Source: Deltaproteobacteria bacterium (GTDB lineage: Bacteria > Desulfobacterota > GWC2-55-46). From it: DNA of 40,633 bases. Positions within the stretch are counted from its first letter, which is position 1; every line of letters begins with the position of its first letter. The notes beneath the pieces were generated by a model. It had not been told where the DNA came from, searched no databases, and saw only the letters and a list, made by a program, of their open reading frames with translations. This document shows, in pieces, positions 15,200 to 24,034 of the stretch. The stretch spans positions 1 through 40,633 of the forward strand of contig JACRCJ010000054.1 of assembly GCA_016219075.1 (NCBI GenBank). Direction: 5' to 3'. The position numbers and the translations under genes were made by a program.

Positions 15200-16087
15200 T
15201 CAGAGCCCGTGCGCCAGAAAAACGGAAAAACCTTTATCGAGGGTCTTTTTTAATCTTTGAAAGGCCTCTTGGGCCTTGCCTGTCTCCGAGAAAACGCCGA
15301 AGACAGTCGGTCCGCTTCCTGACATAAGCGAGCCCATGGCCCCGGCTTCGAGAAGCGCGCCTTTGATGGCTGAGATCTCGGGGTACCTTCCCTCGGTGAC
15401 AGCCTCGAGGTCGTTGTGAAGAAAGTCCTTTATATCATGCTCTGAGTCAAGGGTCTCTTCAGAATACATTAAGATATTATCTTCAGGCTTTTTTGTCAAG
15501 TCCAAATTATTATAGACCCAGGCCGTGGAGACATGGAAGCCGGGGTTTACCAGGACATAACTGTAACCGGGCAGTTTGACCCGTTTTAAGACCTCGCCCC
15601 TGCCTGTTGCTATGGCCGGGGACTTGAGGATGAAAAACGGAACATCCGAGCCGATCGACGCCCCGAGCTCCATCAGTCTTTGCTCGCCGGCGGGGGTGCC
15701 TAAAAACGAGTTCAGCCCCATAAGGACAGTGGCGGCATTTGAGCTGCCTCCGCCGAGGCCTGCTCCGACAGGGATTCTTTTCACTATGAAAATCGAGACC
15801 TTTCTTTTAAGACCGGCCTCCCGGAGCACAAGGTCCGCGGCCCTGTAGGCGAGGTTGTCCTTCCCGCCGGGGACCCCGGCGTGATCGGTCGAGACAAGTA
15901 TGCCGTCGCCTTCCTCCACCTCTATGGTCACTTCGTCATAGAGCGAAACAGGCTGCATGAGAGAGAAGATTTCGTGGTAGCCGTCAGGTCTCTTTGAGAG
16001 GACTTTGAGGAAGAGGTTGACCTTGGCGGGCGAGAGAAACTGGCGGCGCTGTTGAGCCGAGGGGGAGTATTTCTGACCGTTGTCCAT
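15200..16087 (-). CDS. ispE: 4-diphosphocytidyl-2-C-methyl-D-erythritol kinase
   Basis: This GHMP kinase phosphorylates CDP-ME in the MEP isoprenoid pathway. Motifs present are SPAKVNLFLKVLSKRPDGYH near the N-terminus (family motif 1), the ATP-binding PVGAGLGGGSSNAA, and SLMSGSGPTVFG near the C-terminus. The ATG at 16087 gives 295 residues and has GGA upstream; a TTG at 16117 would add ten residues with no better site. It is next to tRNA-Gln and prs, a widely seen arrangement. Confidence 0.96.
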   Translation of the reverse strand: MDNGQKYSPSAQQRRQFLSPAKVNLFLKVLSKRPDGYHEIFSLMQPVSLYDEVTIEVEEGDGILVSTDHAGVPGGKDNLAYRAADLVLREAGLKRKVSIFIVKRIPVGAGLGGGSSNAATVLMGLNSFLGTPAGEQRLMELGASIGSDVPFFILKSPAIATGRGEVLKRVKLPGYSYVLVNPGFHVSTAWVYNNLDLTKKPEDNILMYSEETLDSEHDIKDFLHNDLEAVTEGRYPEISAIKGALLEAGAMGSLMSGSGPTVFGVFSETGKAQEAFQRLKKTLDKGFSVFLAHGL

Positions 16088-16126
16088 ATTATCCGAACTT
16101 GTTGGGACGGAACTCAAAAAAACGGA

Positions 16127-16387
16127 TTAGAAGTGGCCTACCTTCGACGGAGGCGTCTTGCAGACCTCGTTGAGCTCGGCGACAAGGATGTATTCGTGGT
16201 AGTCGTTCATGGCGCAGAGGAACTCTATGGCCTCGGTCCTGGCGCCGGGCACGGCGATAGCCGCCTTACCGAGGTGCTTGATGAGCACGGCCTCGGCCTG
16301 CGGGCATGCCTGCAGAAGGTCGTTTACGATCACCTTGCCTGTTATTACACCTTCCTCTTCATGGTGCTTATGTCCGTGTCCAGCCAT
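16127..16387 (-). CDS. Small DUF1858-like protein with His-rich N-terminus
   Basis: The 86-residue protein follows the DUF1858 pattern: TGKVIVNDLLQACPQAEAVL, then a short loop, then TEAIEFLCAMN and LVAELNEVC. Many members have a C-x2-C-P motif in the loop; here that place reads AAIAVPGARTE, with no cysteine. The N-terminus MAGHGHKHHEEE has four histidines in nine residues and could bind metal. It lies 58 bases after nuoN and 39 bases before ispE. The function of the family is not established. Confidence 0.65.
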   Translation of the reverse strand: MAGHGHKHHEEEGVITGKVIVNDLLQACPQAEAVLIKHLGKAAIAVPGARTEAIEFLCAMNDYHEYILVAELNEVCKTPPSKVGHF

Positions 16388-16445
16388 AGTCTTTTGTCTC
16401 TTTTGTATTGTTAGTGTTTAAGAGCGGGCTTTTATGCCGCCTCGC

Positions 16446-17867
16446 TTAGAATAAAACCCTGGCTATGTCCATGACCCAGTCCGTAACCGGTCCGGGGTAG
16501 ACGCCCAGAAATATCGTTACCGCGTTTATAAAATAGAGGAGCGCCCGCGTAGTAAGGTCGACCCTGATCGGGTCCGTGTTCTTCGGGGGCCTCAGGTACA
16601 TGCTTTTCACGACCAGCAGGAAGTAGTACATCGCCACAACGGCCATCACGACGCCTATGACCGCCAGGGCCCATAGCCCCTCCTTCACCGCCGCGGCTAT
16701 GATGTAGAACTTGGCGATAAACCCGCCCAGCGGGGGGATCCCGGCTATCGAAAGAAGCCCGATAAAGAGCGTGGCGGCCAAAAGCGGTGAACGCCTGCTC
16801 AGCCCGGCGTACGACTCCACAAGGTCCGAACCCTCTGAGTTGTTGAAGGCCACGATGGCGATGAAGCTGCCGAGTATGGCGAATACATAGGTCAGGAGGT
16901 AGAACATTATCGCGCCGGCTCCGAGCGCCGAGGCGGCCGCCACGGCCATCAGGAGGTACCCGGCCGAGCCTATACCGGCGTAGGCGATAAGTCTTTTTAT
17001 GTCCTTCTGCGGCATGGCCGCGAGGTTTCCGAAGATCAGAGAAGCGCCGGATATTAAGGAGACCAGCATTATCCACTCGGCCTTGATGTGGATAAGGCCG
17101 GTAAAGAGTATCCTCATTATGACAATGAAACCCGCCGCCTTCGAGGACGCGGCAAGAAGGGCCGTCACCGGGGTCGGGGCGCCCTGATAGACGTCCGGGG
17201 CCCATACATGGAACGGAATGGATGAGATCTTGAAGGTGAGCCCTATCACCAGGAGCGTGATGCCGACTATCAGGAAGCCGTTTCCGTCTGCGGTCTTTAA
17301 GGACTGGGCCACTTCCACGAAACCCGTTGCGCCAGAGGCGCCGTAAATGAAGCTTATGCCGTAGACCAGAAAGCCGGAGGCGAGAGCGCCAGTGACAAGG
17401 TACTTAAGCCCGGCCTCGACAGTGAGCGGGTTGTCGTTCGTGAAGGCCGCGAGAACATACAGGCAAACCGCGACGAACTCAAGCGAGACGTAGAAACCCA
17501 CGAAGTCCGTTATCGACGAGAGGAACATCATGCCGGTTATGGCGAAGATGATCAGCACGTAGAACTCACCCCTCCAGTTCCTTATCTTCTCCTCGTACAT
17601 CATGACGAGATACAGAATAAGGACCGTTATGACCAGGAAGAGCCACTTGAAGAATATCGAGACCGTGTCCTGTATAAAGAGCCCCCCGACGGCCTTGCCG
17701 GTCCCGGCGCCGATGAGGGTGTAGCCGGCGATACAGGTCCCGATGATCCCGATCACGCCGGTGACCTTCCTTGAGCCCCTGAACATGAAGAGCTCGAGTA
17801 TAAGAAGGAGGAACGCGGTCCCCAGCATCACGAATTCCGGGGTCATCAGTTGAAGGTTCATTTGCAT
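16446..17867 (-). CDS. nuoN: NADH-quinone oxidoreductase subunit N
   Basis: This 473-residue antiporter-like subunit is the proton channel nearest the quinone arm's membrane end. About 14 membrane segments are predicted. The TM5 glutamate is E130 (YVSLEFVAV), the TM7 lysine is K213 (GLTFKISSIPFH), and the loop HVWAPDVYQGAPTP follows. These are the expected channel residues, so it should pump. It is the last gene of the nuo operon; the gap to nuoM is 41 bases. Confidence 0.97.
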   Translation of the reverse strand: MQMNLQLMTPEFVMLGTAFLLLILELFMFRGSRKVTGVIGIIGTCIAGYTLIGAGTGKAVGGLFIQDTVSIFFKWLFLVITVLILYLVMMYEEKIRNWRGEFYVLIIFAITGMMFLSSITDFVGFYVSLEFVAVCLYVLAAFTNDNPLTVEAGLKYLVTGALASGFLVYGISFIYGASGATGFVEVAQSLKTADGNGFLIVGITLLVIGLTFKISSIPFHVWAPDVYQGAPTPVTALLAASSKAAGFIVIMRILFTGLIHIKAEWIMLVSLISGASLIFGNLAAMPQKDIKRLIAYAGIGSAGYLLMAVAAASALGAGAIMFYLLTYVFAILGSFIAIVAFNNSEGSDLVESYAGLSRRSPLLAATLFIGLLSIAGIPPLGGFIAKFYIIAAAVKEGLWALAVIGVVMAVVAMYYFLLVVKSMYLRPPKNTDPIRVDLTTRALLYFINAVTIFLGVYPGPVTDWVMDIARVLF

Positions 17868-17908
17868 GCTTAAAAGCCTCTCATAAGCTACGGTTTCGGT
17901 TCTCCGTA

Positions 17909-19405
17909 TTAACCGTGCGGCACGGCGTTGATCTTATCCACAAGCGGCACCACGCCGGTGTTTATTATATCCACCAATATCGCGGGGTAGAAGCCTACAA
18001 CGAAGAGGACCACTATAAGGACCACGAACGGGAGCCTCTCCACGAAGGTGGTGGCGTCCCTGAGGTCGTCCCACCTGTCCTGCGGTTCCCTGAAGAAGAC
18101 GTCCCTCAGGCACCTGAGCATGTAGGTCGCGGTCACGATGATACCGAAGACGGCTATTACGGTCTGGAACGGGTAGTCCTTGAACGCCCCTATAAAGACC
18201 ATGAGCTCGGCCACGAAGTTGGCCAGGCCCGGCAGGCCGCTCGACGCGAAGCCCATTATCGCGAAAGCTATCGCCACGAACGGGAGCTTTTTGGCGAGAC
18301 CCGAAAAATCGTACATCATGCGGGTGTGTGACTGGTCGTATACGAACCCGATAAGAGAGAACGCGAGGGCCGTCATTATACCGTGGGCGAACATGAGGAG
18401 CACCGCTCCGTTGACGCCTATATAGTTGAGGGTCGCAAGACCCAGAAGGACGTAACCCATATGGCTTGAGGAAGAATAGCCGATCATGAACTTCATGTCC
18501 TTCCTGCTCATGGCCACAAGACCGCCGTAGAATATGTTTATGAGGCAGAGTACGGCCACATACGGCATCCAGAACTGGGCCCCTTCGGGGAGCATCCCCA
18601 TCGCGATCCTCAATATACCGTAGGCGCCGAGTTTCATAAGAACGCCGGCATGAAGCATACTGACGGCTGAAGGAGCCGCAGCGTGCCCTATGGGCGACCA
18701 CGAGTGGAACGGGGCCAGAGGGACCAGGACGCCGAAACCGAACAGGAGCGGCAGGAAGACTTTTATCTGGTAGCCCTTCTCGAGCGTGAGCTTGCTGATG
18801 GCCAGCATGTCGAATGTATACACGCCCGACTGCGCGCCGGCTACGAAGTAGAGCGAAAGGATGCCCAGGAGAGCGAATACCGCGCCGAAGCTCAGGTAAA
18901 GCGTCAGCTTCATGGTGGCGTACTCCCTGTTGGCACTGCCCCATATGCCTATGAGCGGATACATCGGGATGACCGCGAGCTCATAGAAAAGGTAGAAGAA
19001 CAGCAGGTCAAGCGAGGCAAATACGCCGAAGACGCCCGCAACGAGCAGGAGAAGGAATATGTAGTGCTCCCTCACCCTCTGCTTGACTCCGACCCATGAG
19101 ACGAAGACACCCGTAAAGATAACGAACGCGGTAAGGACGATCATGGCTATGCTTATCCCGTCGACCCCCACATGGTATGAAATGCCCAGCGACTTGACCC
19201 ACTCTATCCGTTCTACGAACTGGTAGCCTCCCTTTCCCTTGTCGTAGGCCCAGAGCATGTACAACGAGAGTGCCAGGCAGAACGACGTGGTCGCCACTGA
19301 TATCGCCCGCACAAGCCAGAGCATCTCGTCCTTCAGGAAAAGCAGGATGATGACAGCCGCGAGCGGCGCCGCGATTATGGCTGATATTACCGGGAAACCT
19401 TCCAC
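17909..19405 (-). CDS. nuoM: NADH-quinone oxidoreductase subunit M (variant lacking the TM7 lysine)
   Basis: The 498-residue protein is an antiporter-like subunit with about 14 membrane segments. The TM5 glutamate E142 (YLFYELAVIPMY), the lysine after TM8 (VLMKLGAYG, K258) and the late glutamate in NFVAELMVF are present. In TM7 the aligned segment reads GVLVPLAPFHSW, so leucine 227 stands where E. coli NuoM has the lysine of VKMP, and the following loop is SPIGHAAAP instead of LPDAHxxAP. The start is GTG at 19405 with AGAGG upstream. It lies 13 bases after nuoL. NuoL and NuoN here retain their TM7 lysines, so the change is specific to this subunit. Confidence 0.96.
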   Translation of the reverse strand: MEGFPVISAIIAAPLAAVIILLFLKDEMLWLVRAISVATTSFCLALSLYMLWAYDKGKGGYQFVERIEWVKSLGISYHVGVDGISIAMIVLTAFVIFTGVFVSWVGVKQRVREHYIFLLLLVAGVFGVFASLDLLFFYLFYELAVIPMYPLIGIWGSANREYATMKLTLYLSFGAVFALLGILSLYFVAGAQSGVYTFDMLAISKLTLEKGYQIKVFLPLLFGFGVLVPLAPFHSWSPIGHAAAPSAVSMLHAGVLMKLGAYGILRIAMGMLPEGAQFWMPYVAVLCLINIFYGGLVAMSRKDMKFMIGYSSSSHMGYVLLGLATLNYIGVNGAVLLMFAHGIMTALAFSLIGFVYDQSHTRMMYDFSGLAKKLPFVAIAFAIMGFASSGLPGLANFVAELMVFIGAFKDYPFQTVIAVFGIIVTATYMLRCLRDVFFREPQDRWDDLRDATTFVERLPFVVLIVVLFVVGFYPAILVDIINTGVVPLVDKINAVPHG

Positions 19406-19418
19406 TTGCTACCTCTTT

Positions 19419-21302
19419 TTAGAATATGGCTGCAAAGATTATCATCAGCACAAGCACCCCGCCGACCATGACGAACGCGTAGTTCTGGAGCTGGCCCGTC
19501 GTGGTGAGTCGTAATCCCTTGCCTGTCTGCCTGGTGAAATACGCCATTCCGTTTATGACGAAGTTGATGATTATATTCACTTCGATATAGTTCAATATTC
19601 TTGCCATGCCGTTATACAGCCACCCTACCAGGTAGGTGTCGTATATATGGTCTATGTAGAACCTGTTCTCAAGTAACTTATAGGTGAACGGCAGGGCCTC
19701 TTCCATCACGTCGGACTTCATGCCCTTCCTCGAGTATATGGTCCAGCCCAGGACCAGGCCGCCGAGGACGACTACCGTCGACAACGAGGCGACCATGAAG
19801 TTGAAGCGGTGCTCGGCGTGAACGCCGCGGCCGCCGTGTTCCAGGAGCCCGGAAGCCGCCGTGTGAATAAACGAGCCGAAGTTGGGCTCAAGGCCCGGAA
19901 AACCCGCGAAACCGGCTATGACGGCGAAGACCGCGAGGATCATGAGCGGGACCGTCATGACATAAGGGGATTCGTGCGGATGCCCGTGGTACTTCTTCTC
20001 GCCGAAGAAGGTGACCGCGACCAGCTTCGACATGAAAACGGCCGTTATGAAGGCCGTCAGCACGCCCATCGCGAAGAGGAAGTAGTTGCCAGACTCGAAG
20101 GTGGCCGACAGTATCTCGTCCTTTGACCAGAAACCGCTGAAAGGGAACATGCCGACCATCGCGAGGCTCCCCAGTATGAAAGTCACGGCGGTCGCCTTCA
20201 TCTTCGGGTACAACCGCCCCATCTCCCATATATCGTTGGAGTGGCAGGCGTGTATGACGCTGCCGGCGCCGAGGAAGAGAAGCGCCTTGAAGAACGCGTG
20301 CGTGGCGAGGTAGAACATGCCGGCCCCGGTCCCGCCAACACCTATGGCGAGCACCATGTAGCCGAGAGAACTCAGAGTCGAGAACGCTATGATGCGTTTA
20401 ATGTCTTTCTGGCCGAGCGCCATGAGGGCAGCCATGAGGGCCGTAAAGCCGCCGATGTAAGCGACCACGACCATCGCGTCGGGGGCGGCGGCGTAGAGAA
20501 ACGAAGTCCTTGCGAGCATGTAGACGCCGGCCGCGACCATCGTTGCGGCGTGTATAAGGGCCGAGACCGGGGTCGGGCCCTCCATCGCGTCCGGGAGCCA
20601 TACATGCAGAGGGAACTGGGCTGATTTACCGACGGCGCCGCAGAATATAAGGAGCGCCGCGAGCGTAAGCGTGCCAGAGGAGACATGGCCGGCCGCTATA
20701 TGCTGCTCGATCTCTATGAAGTTAAAGGTGCCCGTGGCGTAGAATATGACGAATATGCCGAGGATAAAGCCGAAGTCCCCGATGCGGTTTACGAGGAACG
20801 CCTTCTTGGCGGCGTCGGCGGCCGACGGTTTTTCGTAGTAGTAGCCGATCAACAGGTACGAAGCCAGACCGACAAGCTCCCAGAAGATGTATATCATTAT
20901 GAGGTTGTTCGATAGGACGATGCCCAGCATCGCGAAGATAAAGAGCGAGAGGCACGCGAAGAACCTGGAGTACCCCGGGTCCCCGTGCATGTATCCCCTT
21001 GAGTAAATATGTATGAGCGAGCCTACGAAGGTCACTATGAAGAGCATTATTATGCTCAGAGGGTCGATAAGCGTGCCCATCTCGACCTTGAGGCCGGGGA
21101 TGTCTATCCATGTGAAGGCCTGCTCTATCGGGTGCATGTTCGGGTCACCCGGCAGCTTCAGGACATAGGGGAGCACTATGAAAAAGCCCGTGATGACCGC
21201 CCCTATGGAGACATAAGAGCTGAGCTCCTCATTTTTCCGCGCGACAAGCGCGATAAAGACGCTTACGACCAGCGGTATGATTAGCAGTGCCCAGATATCC
21301 AT
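19419..21302 (-). CDS. nuoL: NADH-quinone oxidoreductase subunit L
   Basis: This 627-residue subunit is the distal antiporter-like channel of complex I, with a long amphipathic lateral helix expected at the C-terminus. E142 (IFWELVGLASYL) and K226 (GAVGKSAQFPLHVW) are the channel residues, with the loop LPDAMEGPTPVSALIHAAT. HAFFKALLFLGAG near residue 340 is another family motif. Its ATG shares a base with the nuoK stop, so translation is coupled. Confidence 0.97.
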   Translation of the reverse strand: MDIWALLIIPLVVSVFIALVARKNEELSSYVSIGAVITGFFIVLPYVLKLPGDPNMHPIEQAFTWIDIPGLKVEMGTLIDPLSIIMLFIVTFVGSLIHIYSRGYMHGDPGYSRFFACLSLFIFAMLGIVLSNNLIMIYIFWELVGLASYLLIGYYYEKPSAADAAKKAFLVNRIGDFGFILGIFVIFYATGTFNFIEIEQHIAAGHVSSGTLTLAALLIFCGAVGKSAQFPLHVWLPDAMEGPTPVSALIHAATMVAAGVYMLARTSFLYAAAPDAMVVVAYIGGFTALMAALMALGQKDIKRIIAFSTLSSLGYMVLAIGVGGTGAGMFYLATHAFFKALLFLGAGSVIHACHSNDIWEMGRLYPKMKATAVTFILGSLAMVGMFPFSGFWSKDEILSATFESGNYFLFAMGVLTAFITAVFMSKLVAVTFFGEKKYHGHPHESPYVMTVPLMILAVFAVIAGFAGFPGLEPNFGSFIHTAASGLLEHGGRGVHAEHRFNFMVASLSTVVVLGGLVLGWTIYSRKGMKSDVMEEALPFTYKLLENRFYIDHIYDTYLVGWLYNGMARILNYIEVNIIINFVINGMAYFTRQTGKGLRLTTTGQLQNYAFVMVGGVLVLMIIFAAIF

Positions 21303-21604
21303 CAGTACCTCATCTCATCGAGATCTTCGACATTTACGGTCTTCCTGGTCCTGTAGACACTGACCAGTATTGCCAGCCCGATCGCCACCTCAGCGGCGGC
21401 TACGGTTATGTTAAAGACTACAAAGATCGTGCCGTTCAGCGACTGCAGGTAATACGAGAAGGCCGCGAGGCTTATGTTCACGGAATTGAATATCAGCTCC
21501 AGGGACATGAGCACGATGATGATGTTGCGACGGAGCAGCACCCCGGCCACGCCTATGGAGAAGAGTATGAAGCTTAGTATGAGGTAATGGGATATAGTCA
21601 GCAT
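21302..21604 (-). CDS. nuoK: NADH-quinone oxidoreductase subunit K
   Basis: This is a 100-residue, three-helix membrane subunit. The two essential membrane glutamates are present: E36 in MSLELIFNSVN and E72 in AAAEVAIGL. These take part in the hydrophilic axis linking the quinone site to the pumps. It overlaps nuoL by one base. The gap to nuoJ is 104 bases, unusually wide for this operon, and holds a degenerate copy of the dispersed repeat. Confidence 0.97.
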   Translation of the reverse strand: MLTISHYLILSFILFSIGVAGVLLRRNIIIVLMSLELIFNSVNISLAAFSYYLQSLNGTIFVVFNITVAAAEVAIGLAILVSVYRTRKTVNVEDLDEMRY

Positions 21605-21624
21605 GTCCTTGAATTTGCCGCCGT

Positions 21625-21706
21625 TTATTTATTTTTTTAACGGTCCTGTCGCCCGCGGTGCGCTCTTTCGCCTCCGCGTTCCGTCACGCTCTGAAAGCCC
21701 GGTCCC
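21625..21706 (+). repeat. Degenerate or interrupted copy F of the dispersed repeat
   Basis: The stretch begins TTTATTTATTTTTTTAACG like other copies and ends CGCTCTGAAAGCCCGG, the repeat core. About 45 bases of GC-rich sequence lie between them. It fills the nuoJ-nuoK gap and would be an old or interrupted copy. Identity is weaker than for the other five. Confidence 0.4.
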
Positions 21707-21708
21707 GC

Positions 21709-22242
21709 TTATGACCCCACGCCGTTATTCTTCCTGGGCCTGGTCTTATCCTTCATCACAAGCACTATCGCTCCGACAAGGGCTACAAGCAGCAGGAGAG
21801 AGACGACCTCGAACGGGAATATGTACTGCGTGAAAAGGGCCTTTCCGATAACCTCGGTGTTCTTCGCGAGAACGGCCTCGTTGTAAATCCCGAGTTCTGC
21901 CGAGAGCTTGCCCCCTTTTACCAGGTAGCCCAACACCAGCAGTAGCGCTATTATCACCCCGACCGCCGGCAGCCACTGGCTGTGGATATAATCCTTTGTC
22001 TTTTCCCTGCCTATGTCGAGCACCATCACGGCAAAGAGGAACAAGACCATGACGGCGCCGACATATATAAAGACCTGTACGGCGGCGAGAAACGGCGACC
22101 TCAGGAGTATAAAGATCGCGGCGACCTGAAGCAGGCAGATGATCAGGTAAAAGGCGCTGTGTACCGCGTTCCTTACGGAGACGACCAGGACCGCAGAGAC
22201 TATGGCCACCAGTGCGAATATGTAAAAGAATAACTGTTCCAT
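21709..22242 (-). CDS. nuoJ: NADH-quinone oxidoreductase subunit J
   Basis: This is a 177-residue protein with five predicted membrane helices. VRNAVHSAFYLIICLLQVAA and VFIYVGAVMVLFLFAVMVL match the family; the GAVMVLFLF helix contains the pi-bulge region that moves during turnover. The C-terminus is short and basic (KDKTRPRKNN). It lies 54 bases after nuoI. Confidence 0.96.
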   Translation of the reverse strand: MEQLFFYIFALVAIVSAVLVVSVRNAVHSAFYLIICLLQVAAIFILLRSPFLAAVQVFIYVGAVMVLFLFAVMVLDIGREKTKDYIHSQWLPAVGVIIALLLVLGYLVKGGKLSAELGIYNEAVLAKNTEVIGKALFTQYIFPFEVVSLLLLVALVGAIVLVMKDKTRPRKNNGVGS

Positions 22243-22296
22243 CCTTGATTTCCCCGGGCGTCTTTTAACGCGCCCTGACTCCCGAACTTAGTATTT

Positions 22297-22872
22297 TTAC
22301 CAGGCCCTCTTTTTCGTGACCTTCAGGTCAGCCGTTACCTTTATGCCTGAAAGGGGCCGCTCAAACTTCGCCTTGGCCACGATCCCGCCTTCGATGCTTT
22401 CGGGGACCGGCTGCGGCATCAGGAGGTCCTCTCTGTTCCTCACAGTGCACCTGAAGTCGCTGCAGGCAAGCTCGTATTCCCTGCCGAGCCGCACGGCCCT
22501 TGTCGGGCAGGCGTCCTCGCAGTACCCGCAGAACAGGCACCTCACGAGGTTTACTCTCCAGACCTTGGCTACCCTGTCGGCGATGCCTCTGCCGGTGTCG
22601 TCCTCCATCGGGACTACCGTTATGCACGATGTCGGACAGGCCTTTACGCACAGCTCGCACGCGACACAGAGCTCCCTGCCGTTTTCGTCCCTGTTAAGGG
22701 TGTGAACTCCCCTGAAACGCCTGTACGGGATCCACTTCTCATCGTCCGGGTACCTGTGAGTAATGCTCTTGGAAATATTGTACCCGAGCGTGACCTTCAG
22801 GCCCTTTACGAAGTCGGTAAACAGGACCTTCTTTATGAGGTCCAATATGTCTATGCCCTTTTTATCGCTCAT
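22297..22872 (-). CDS. nuoI: NADH-quinone oxidoreductase subunit I
   Basis: This 191-residue peripheral-arm subunit carries two [4Fe-4S] clusters (N6a and N6b). The ligands are C69, C72, C75, C79 (CVACELCVKACP) and C112, C115, C118, C122 (CLFCGYCEDACP). As usual, the fourth cysteine of each set belongs to the other cluster. The start overlaps the nuoH stop by four bases (ATGA). It passes electrons towards NuoB. Confidence 0.97.
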   Translation of the reverse strand: MSDKKGIDILDLIKKVLFTDFVKGLKVTLGYNISKSITHRYPDDEKWIPYRRFRGVHTLNRDENGRELCVACELCVKACPTSCITVVPMEDDTGRGIADRVAKVWRVNLVRCLFCGYCEDACPTRAVRLGREYELACSDFRCTVRNREDLLMPQPVPESIEGGIVAKAKFERPLSGIKVTADLKVTKKRAW

Positions 22873-23903
22873 ATCCGCATAAATCCTGTGATAAGTATGG
22901 TCACCAGCGATACCGGGATCAGGATCTTCCAGCCTATGGTCATAAGCTGGTCATACCTGTACCTGGGAAGAGTGAACCTGACCCACATGAAGAAGTATAT
23001 GAAGAAGGCCACCTTCGCTACAAACCAGAAGATCGGAGGGATCGGGATCGGAAGAGGGACCGGAGAGTTCCATCCGCCGAAAAAGAGTATTACTGTGAGC
23101 ACCGATACCGAGACCATCGCCACATACTCGGCGAGCATGAAAAGGGCGAACTTCATGCCGCTGTACTCGGTATGGAAGCCGGCTCCGAGAGTTCCTTCGT
23201 CTTCAGGCAGGTCAAAGGGTATGCGGTTTATCTCGGCCAGAGAGCCGATGATGAATATGGCGCACCAGACGGGGCCGACCGGGAGGTAGAAGAAGTTCCA
23301 CTGCAGCAGGCTTCCGCCCTGGCTCCTGACTATGTCCACCAGGCTCAGTGAGTTTGAGAGCATCACGACGCCTATGACGGCGAAGCTGATGGAGATCTCG
23401 TAGCTTATCATCTGTGCCGAAGACCTCAGGCCCCCTATGAGCGAGTACTTGCTGTTGGAGGCCCAGCCGCCGAGTATTATTCCGTAGACGCCGAGCCCGG
23501 AGATCGCGAGTATGTAGAGTATCCCGACGTTCATGTCCGAGATGTAGAGCGAGACCTCCTTGTTTATCACCGGGATCACGATGTTTTCGCCGAACGGGAT
23601 GGCCACAAAGACGGCGAACGCCGGGACCATCGCAAGAAGCGGCGCTATCGTGAAGAGGAACTTATCCGCCCTGTCCGGGACGATGTCCTCTTTCATCAGT
23701 AGCTTTATCATGTCGGCGAAAGGCTGCAGGAGGCCGTGAGGACCGACCCTCCAGGGACCGAGCCTTACCTGGATGTGTCCGGCGACCTTCCTCTCAAGCC
23801 ATGTAAGCGGCAGCGGGAGACCGAAGAGGATCATGGTCACCACCACCACTTTGACGGCTATCAGGACTACTTCCAATATGGTTGAGATGTCTGGTATCAT
23901 CAT
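22869..23903 (-). CDS. nuoH: NADH-quinone oxidoreductase subunit H
   Basis: This 344-residue membrane subunit forms part of the quinone chamber at the foot of the peripheral arm. About eight membrane helices are predicted. ERKVAGHIQVRLGPWRVGPH near residue 37 and EINRIPFDLPEDEGTLGAGF near 208 are the conserved quinone-site loops. It is the first gene after the inserted cyclic-nucleotide-binding gene; the 131-base gap holds three 19-bp tandem repeats. Confidence 0.97.
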   Translation of the reverse strand: MMIPDISTILEVVLIAVKVVVVTMILFGLPLPLTWLERKVAGHIQVRLGPWRVGPHGLLQPFADMIKLLMKEDIVPDRADKFLFTIAPLLAMVPAFAVFVAIPFGENIVIPVINKEVSLYISDMNVGILYILAISGLGVYGIILGGWASNSKYSLIGGLRSSAQMISYEISISFAVIGVVMLSNSLSLVDIVRSQGGSLLQWNFFYLPVGPVWCAIFIIGSLAEINRIPFDLPEDEGTLGAGFHTEYSGMKFALFMLAEYVAMVSVSVLTVILFFGGWNSPVPLPIPIPPIFWFVAKVAFFIYFFMWVRFTLPRYRYDQLMTIGWKILIPVSLVTILITGFMRI

Positions 23904-23966
23904 TTATAAGTTTTGAAGCTTTTTTTTCGTTACGCGGCCTGACTGAGTGTTGCCCGACCTGACCCC

Positions 23967-24023
23967 GCCTGATTTAACCTTGCCCGCTTAATTTAACCTT
24001 GCCCGCCTGATTTAACCCTGCCC
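23967..24023 (+). repeat. Three tandem 19-bp repeats between the cNMP gene and nuoH
   Basis: The units are GCCTGATTTAACCTTGCCC, GCTTAATTTAACCTTGCCC and GCCTGATTTAACCCTGCCC, with no spacer and at most two changes. A partial unit precedes them. The array ends 11 bases before the cNMP-protein stop codon at 24035. Confidence 0.85.
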
Positions 24024-24034
24024 GGAGGAGCCCT

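Noticed and set aside
20241..20624. Long antisense open frames in nuoL, nuoM and other nuo genes
   Set aside because: They are products of high GC codon use in the real genes on the opposite strand, with no starts or family patterns.
23967..24023. CRISPR array
   Set aside because: The 19-bp units are adjacent, without spacers, and no cas genes are present.
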